Shown here one piece after another: positions 7,664-10,939 of a DNA stretch of 10,939 nt. How positions within the stretch are numbered: position 1 is the stretch's first letter; each line of letters begins with the position of its first letter. The position numbers and the translations under genes are program-made. This stretch comes from Campylobacter sp. (lineage in GTDB: Bacteria > Campylobacterota > Campylobacteria > Campylobacterales > Campylobacteraceae). The notes below the pieces were generated by a model. That model was not told the DNA's origin and ran no database searches. It worked only from the letters and a program-made list of their open reading frames with translations. The stretch lies in contig JAFVMP010000010.1 in assembly GCA_017506845.1 (NCBI GenBank), forward strand, positions 1 through 10,939, given 5' to 3'.

Positions 7664-7911
7664 GAGGCACAATTACAGAGGCTCTGATTTACGAAAATCA
7701 AGGGCTAAGAGATGAGGCTTTAGAGGTTTATAAAAATATTTTAATGCGTGATCCAAACAATCAAGAAGCACGCTCAGCTATTAGACGGCTAAGTGGTCTA
7801 AAGCGCAAAAATGGTGAGACAAATGAACAGATGCTAGAGTTTTATCTAAATTTAAAAGAAAACGATGATGCTGGTATAAGAGAATTTAAAAGGTGGTTGA
7901 TAAAGATATGA
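7660..7911 (+). CDS. Small TPR-like protein of unknown function
   Basis: An 83-residue protein whose ATG overlaps the leuB stop (ATGA, 7660-7663) and whose stop overlaps the next ATG in the same way, so it is almost certainly translated by coupling within the operon. Residues about 8-44 ([20 protein letters not shown] then RDPNNQEA) fit one tetratricopeptide-repeat helix pair, with the usual Ala/Tyr positions and the D-P-N turn. The rest is a basic, helical tail ([10 protein letters not shown], then [11 protein letters not shown]). There is no signal peptide or membrane segment, so it is probably a cytosolic interaction module. A single TPR is too short to define a partner. Its place immediately before the CiaD-like gene makes a link with that protein the first guess, but this is only inference. 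Confidence 0.8.
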   Translation: MRGTITEALIYENQGLRDEALEVYKNILMRDPNNQEARSAIRRLSGLKRKNGETNEQMLEFYLNLKENDDAGIREFKRWLIKI

Positions 7912-8453
7912 GATTAGAAGATATTGCCAAGCTTACTATTGATGAGGTAAATGCTCAACTACAAGGCACAAGCAGTGCTGTGGCTAAAAATGGCTTTATC
8001 GTTGAAGAAGCAAGCGATAATGATGAATTTGAAGAATCTAATGAGTTAAGGCGTGAGTTTGATTTAAACCAAGAACCTCGCCAAACTATGCAGACCCAGT
8101 TTAAAGCTCAAACTATAGCGCAAAAAGAGGCTGCTAAGAAAAATGCTATGGAGATAAAGGAGATGCTAGCTTCTAGAGTCGCATCTATTGATACTTCAGA
8201 ACCATTAAGATCAAGACCGCAGCCAAAGCCGCAACTCCAACCACAAGCCCAGACAAGGCCACAAGCGCAAAAAAATCTTGGATCAAACGAGATGTTATAT
8301 CTACAAGGGCTAAAAGAGAGAATTGGCGTGCTATTTGAGGGGCTAAATAGCGCTGATAGTAGCAATAGCGAATTTAGGATGGATATGACAATTAAATTTT
8401 TGGAATTTATGCTTGCTAGTATCGACAATAGGCTATCAAATCTCTCAAAATAG
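7908..8453 (+). CDS. CiaD-like protein (putative Campylobacter invasion antigen D homologue)
   Basis: A 181-residue acidic-to-polar protein without signal peptide or membrane segment. It has three parts: an N-terminal helix [19 protein letters not shown], a variable disordered middle with an Arg/Pro/Gln tract (about nt 8210-8270), and a helical C-terminus (LKERIGVLFEGL then MTIKFLEFMLASIDNRL). From memory, C. jejuni CiaD (Cj0788), an effector delivered to host cells, shares this architecture and lies directly upstream of cca, as here; this is recollection, not an alignment. I chose ATG 7908 because it forms an ATGA overlap with the preceding stop and begins at the conserved-looking helix. A GTG at 7893 would add 5 residues without a better ribosome site. 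Whether this protein is secreted or enters host cells cannot be judged from sequence. Confidence 0.65.
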   Translation: MRLEDIAKLTIDEVNAQLQGTSSAVAKNGFIVEEASDNDEFEESNELRREFDLNQEPRQTMQTQFKAQTIAQKEAAKKNAMEIKEMLASRVASIDTSEPLRSRPQPKPQLQPQAQTRPQAQKNLGSNEMLYLQGLKERIGVLFEGLNSADSSNSEFRMDMTIKFLEFMLASIDNRLSNLSK

Positions 8454-9507
8454 CGATTTTGACGAACTTAAAAAATTACTTTTAAACCATACAAAACGAG
8501 CCTACTTAGTTGGCGGATCGGTGCGTGATGCTATACTAGGAATTGGCTCAAAAGATTATGATATTGAAATTTACGATATTACGCCAGATAAATTTGATGC
8601 CTTGATGCAAGGGTGCGGTGCTGTAGGTGTGGGTAAGAGCTATTTTGTCTATAAGTTAAAAAACTATGATCTAAGTTTACCACGAACTGAATCTAAAAGC
8701 GGATATGGCCATAAAGGTTTTAGTGTAGAGTATTGCAATGATGAACGCATAGCTAGTGCACGCAGAGATTTTACAATAAATTCAATTATGGTAAATATAT
8801 TTAGCGGTGAAGTATTGGATTTTTGGGGTGGCGTGAGCGATTTAATGGCTAAAAGATTAAGAGTTACTAACCCTAAAACTTTTAGCGATGATAGTTTACG
8901 AGTACTTCGTGGAGTTCAGTTTGCTGCTAGATTTGATTTAGTTTGTAATAGCGATAGTCTTAAGATTATGCAAAAAATAGATATAAGCGATTTAAGTGCT
9001 AACCGCATATATTTAGAGCTTGAAAAGTTTTTTATAGCTAAATTTAAAAGACGTGCAATGGAGTTACTTAGTGAGCTTGGGCTAGATTTAAAGCTTTTTG
9101 GTGTGGAGTTTGATGAGCGATTTATACAACAAATTTCAAATAAAATTCACACTCACAAGGCTTCATTTTTATACCATTTAATTAACTATTATGCTATTGA
9201 TGGCAAATCTCTTATCTCTAGACTTGCTTTGCCAAATTGCTATTCTATATCTTATAAACAGCCATTTTTAAGGCGAGTAAGTAAATTTGAACTACTTAAA
9301 ATCGCCCTTGATATGCCACTTTGTCAGTGGCTTGGACTTGATAGTAAAAGACGCATAAAGATGGCGCAAGCACTTGGAATTTATGAACATAAATTTAGCC
9401 CAAATATCGATACTAGCTCTATTTTATATGTTGGCAAGGCTTATGGCGATGAGCTAAAACGACTTAGAATTCAAGCTATAAAGGATTATTTAAATGGTTG
9501 CAATTGA
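8413..9507 (+). CDS. cca: tRNA nucleotidyltransferase / poly(A) polymerase family (CCA-adding type)
   Basis: Class II nucleotidyltransferase that builds or repairs the 3' CCA of tRNAs, using CTP and ATP. Motifs are in the expected order: YLVGGSVRDAILG (31-43), the catalytic metal-binding pair Asp48/Asp50 in SKDYDIEIYD, RRDFTINSIMVN (117-128) and the head/neck RNA-contact segment DDSLRVLRGVQFAARF (159-174). The 364 residues match a Cca without a C-terminal HD domain; no HD motif is visible. The start is unusual: TTG at 8413, 41 nt inside the preceding gene, with only a weak GGAA (8402-8405) upstream. No ATG, GTG or other TTG lies between it and the first motif, so it is the best canonical start. 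A strict distinction between CCA-adding and A-adding or poly(A) enzymes needs comparison; a second family member elsewhere would change the reading. Confidence 0.88.
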   Translation: MLVSTIGYQISQNSDFDELKKLLLNHTKRAYLVGGSVRDAILGIGSKDYDIEIYDITPDKFDALMQGCGAVGVGKSYFVYKLKNYDLSLPRTESKSGYGHKGFSVEYCNDERIASARRDFTINSIMVNIFSGEVLDFWGGVSDLMAKRLRVTNPKTFSDDSLRVLRGVQFAARFDLVCNSDSLKIMQKIDISDLSANRIYLELEKFFIAKFKRRAMELLSELGLDLKLFGVEFDERFIQQISNKIHTHKASFLYHLINYYAIDGKSLISRLALPNCYSISYKQPFLRRVSKFELLKIALDMPLCQWLGLDSKRRIKMAQALGIYEHKFSPNIDTSSILYVGKAYGDELKRLRIQAIKDYLNGCN

Positions 9508-10339
9508 TCTTGGGAGCAATACAATTAGAGCTTGTAAAATGGAGTTGCTTAGTAGTGGTTTGTTTGAGTGCGTTTATAGCTTTGAGCGTATTGTTGGTTC
9601 AGCTCGTGGGCTAAGCCATACTGGATTAGCCACAGATGCTATGGAGCGCATTAGAACAGCAGTGGCGCAGCTTTGTGCTGAGGCGTCATTTAGCTCTAGT
9701 ATAGCAGTTGCGACTGAAGCTTTTAGACAAGCAACAAATTCGGCTGAATTTTTTAGGCAAATTAGGGCTGAATTTGGTATCGAATTTAATATTATTAGTG
9801 GTGAAGTTGAAGCATATTTAACCCATTTAGGTGTAGAAAATCGTGCTAAAATTTTAAATCTTAATCTAAAAGATTCTCTTTTAATCGATCTTGGTGGAGC
9901 TAGCACAGAGATTAGTTTTGGTGAGGTAAGTCGTAGTTTTAGCTTTGGGATTATCACAGCTCTTGAAAGTGATAAGAGGGCTGAGATATCAATGGCTATG
10001 GAGTTTATTAAGCAGTTTAAATTCAACAATATTATTTTAACTTCTGGCGTACCTACAACAGTTGCAGCACTTAAGCAAGGGTTAAATTATGCTAATTATA
10101 GAGCAGATTTGATAAATGGAGTGCAGATTAAAAATACAGATTTAAACTGGGCGGCAAATTTGCTAAAAACTACACCAAATAAAGATGAGCTAGTAGGTAA
10201 AAATCGTGCCGATTTGATTATTAAAGGGTGTGAGATTTTATCAAATTTAGTAGGGTTTAGCCCGTGTATAGTGATTGATGATGGTTTGCGAGAGGGTCTT
10301 TTTATAGCAAAAAAATTAAATTTAAAGGAGATAAAATGA
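9494..10339 (+). CDS. Short Ppx/GppA-family phosphatase
   Basis: ASKHA-fold enzyme of the exopolyphosphatase / guanosine-pentaphosphate phosphatase family, which removes terminal phosphates from polyphosphate or converts pppGpp to ppGpp. Visible motifs are AIDLGSNTIR (3-12), the first phosphate loop; ATEAFRQATNS (73-83); ISGEVEA (101-107) with the catalytic Glu region; the second phosphate loop IDLGGASTEI (131-140); and a later TSGVPTTVAAL loop. At 281 residues it has only the two ASKHA domains and lacks the C-terminal HD-like domains of E. coli Ppx and GppA (about 500 residues), as in other short bacterial forms. Sequence alone does not separate Ppx from GppA. The ATG overlaps cca by 14 nt and has AAGGA (9481-9485) 8 nt upstream; the next gene starts at its stop (ATGA). 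Confidence 0.88.
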   Translation: MVAIDLGSNTIRACKMELLSSGLFECVYSFERIVGSARGLSHTGLATDAMERIRTAVAQLCAEASFSSSIAVATEAFRQATNSAEFFRQIRAEFGIEFNIISGEVEAYLTHLGVENRAKILNLNLKDSLLIDLGGASTEISFGEVSRSFSFGIITALESDKRAEISMAMEFIKQFKFNNIILTSGVPTTVAALKQGLNYANYRADLINGVQIKNTDLNWAANLLKTTPNKDELVGKNRADLIIKGCEILSNLVGFSPCIVIDDGLREGLFIAKKLNLKEIK

Positions 10340-10779
10340 GCGTAAAAGCACAAATTTTAAATGATATAAAAGCAGCTATGAAAGCTGGAAATAGCTTTGA
10401 GAGAGATACATTGCGTATGATAAACTCTGCTTTTAAGCAAATTGAAGTTGATGAGAGAGTAGAGCTAGATGATGCTAGAATTTTTACTATTTTGCAAAGC
10501 GAGATTAAGCGTCGCAATGAATCAGCTACGCAGTATAAAAGTGGAGGCAGAGACGACCTAGCACAAAAAGAACTAGGCGAGATAGAGATTATCTCTAGAT
10601 ATCTACCAAAACAGCTTAGCGATGATGAATTAAATGCTAAAATATCAGAACTAATCGCTCAAAATGGTTTAAATGGGATTAAAGATTTAGGCGTATTGAT
10701 GAAGTTAGCCAAAGAGGCTATCGGCTCAGCGTGCGATGGCAAGCGTATGAGCGAAGCTGCTAAAAAGGCACTTTCATAG
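10336..10779 (+). CDS. GatB/YqeY domain-containing protein
   Basis: A 147-residue cytosolic helical protein of the YqeY family, full length for the family (about 148-150). Recognisable features are the N-terminal helix IKAAMKAGNSFERDTLRMIN, the middle segment SEIKRRNESATQYKSGGRDDLA, and the LPKQLSDDEL hinge leading to a C-terminal bundle that resembles the tail domain of the GatB amidotransferase subunit. That similarity suggests binding to tRNA or its 3' end, but the function of free YqeY is unsettled. It is the last gene of the operon: its ATG overlaps the phosphatase stop as ATGA (10336-10339), AAAGGAG-like sequence (10324-10330) lies 5 nt upstream, and a terminator begins 10 nt after its stop. 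Confidence 0.9.
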   Translation: MSVKAQILNDIKAAMKAGNSFERDTLRMINSAFKQIEVDERVELDDARIFTILQSEIKRRNESATQYKSGGRDDLAQKELGEIEIISRYLPKQLSDDELNAKISELIAQNGLNGIKDLGVLMKLAKEAIGSACDGKRMSEAAKKALS

Positions 10780-10788
10780 TTTAAATTT

Positions 10789-10812
10789 GCCCCATTTGGG
10801 GGCTTTATTATT
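10789..10812 (+). terminator. Intrinsic terminator of the leuD-to-yqeY operon
   Basis: A GC-rich stem pairs GCCCC (10789-10793) with GGGGC (10799-10803) across an ATTTG loop and is followed by TTTATTATTT. It is by far the most GC-rich hairpin in the window and lies between convergent genes. On the minus strand the stem follows the stop of the right-hand gene at once, so it may serve both directions, although the minus-strand T tract is weak. Confidence 0.85.
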
Positions 10813-10939
10813 TGCAGTTATATGTGGCTGTTGCTGATAGGGTTTGGCTCTGTTTAGACTCTATTGGCGTTTGGGTTGATTTTAGGTTTGCATATACTGC
10901 TGGGTGGCTAGTACCAGTAAAATCAACACTATTTAATAC
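10808..10939 (-). CDS. 3' end of an unidentified convergent gene (partial)
   Basis: Read on the minus strand from the window edge, one frame stays open for 43 codons and ends TAA (then TAA again); the other two minus-strand frames hit stops within a few codons. The visible C-terminus is Ser/Thr-rich and extracellular in character: FTGTSHPAVYANLKSTQT, then LSATATYNCK. The final stretch alternates hydrophobic and polar residues and ends in a Tyr and a Cys close to the terminus, as in beta-sandwich surface or pilin-like proteins, but this is too little to name a family. Position is convincing: it ends just before the shared terminator, tail to tail with the YqeY gene. The start and most of the gene are outside the window. 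Confidence 0.5.
   Translation of the reverse strand, partial: VLNSVDFTGTSHPAVYANLKSTQTPIESKQSQTLSATATYNCK

Noticed and set aside
7893..7907. GTG at 7893 as the start of the CiaD-like gene
   Set aside because: It has no good ribosome site, while ATG 7908 makes an ATGA junction matching those of neighbouring genes.
7908..8453. MAP-kinase docking motif in the CiaD-like protein
   Set aside because: The motif is basic residues followed by spaced hydrophobics, which is too loose; several chance matches occur and none can be singled out.
9574..10029. Minus-strand open frame of 151 codons opposite the phosphatase gene, and similar antisense frames at 4549-4815, 6065-6346 and 8108-8428
   Set aside because: They lie opposite genes with clear family motifs, have skewed composition and no ribosome sites, and are shadows of the codon pattern.
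1..10939. A new defence, toxin-antitoxin or biosynthetic gene system
   Set aside because: Except for the small TPR-like gene and the edge fragment, every gene fits a known family, and no nuclease, reverse transcriptase, toxin or modular enzyme set is seen.

Overview
The window looks like chromosomal DNA from a Campylobacter or close Campylobacterota relative. The DNA is AT-rich and genes are packed with 4-41 nt overlaps. Several starts are TTG or GTG. Promoters show a TATAAT -10 box with no clear -35. One gene (7908-8453) resembles the Campylobacter invasion antigen CiaD and sits directly upstream of cca, a pairing I recall from C. jejuni. Species is not determined.

Layout: (1) 2-1576 is the 3' part of a large autotransporter gene. 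An Asn/Ser/Thr/Gln-rich linker holds two identical 108-bp segments 288 bp apart and leads into a C-terminal outer-membrane beta-barrel; the passenger lies outside the window. A strong hairpin follows. (2) 1663-5119 is a probable operon for a FecCD/BtuCD-type ABC importer (periplasmic binding protein, permease, ATPase), followed 13 bp later by a DJ-1/PfpI-family gene. (3) 5238-6062 is a separate polyphosphate kinase 2 gene behind an AT-only inverted repeat. (4) 6108-10779 is a compact seven-gene run: leuD, leuB, a small TPR-like protein, a CiaD-like protein, cca, a short Ppx/GppA phosphatase and a YqeY/GatB-like protein. Gaps are 8 bp or negative, with an extended -10 promoter in front and a GC-rich terminator behind. 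(5) 10808-10939 is probably the 3' end of a convergent minus-strand gene of unknown function.

Functionally, the importer brings in a metal chelate (iron siderophore, haem, cobalamin or nickel complex; the sequence does not say which). The long operon mixes leucine biosynthesis, tRNA 3'-end maturation, phosphate-polymer or alarmone turnover and a putative host-interaction protein. A polyphosphate kinase (PPK2) and a possible exopolyphosphatase (Ppx/GppA) lie within about 3.5 kb of each other.

Most of the window is conserved housekeeping sequence. I do not see a convincing undescribed system. The points most worth following are the exact in-frame repeat in the autotransporter, the CiaD-like gene embedded in a leucine/tRNA operon, the leuD-leuB pair without leuC or leuA, and the unidentified gene at the right edge.
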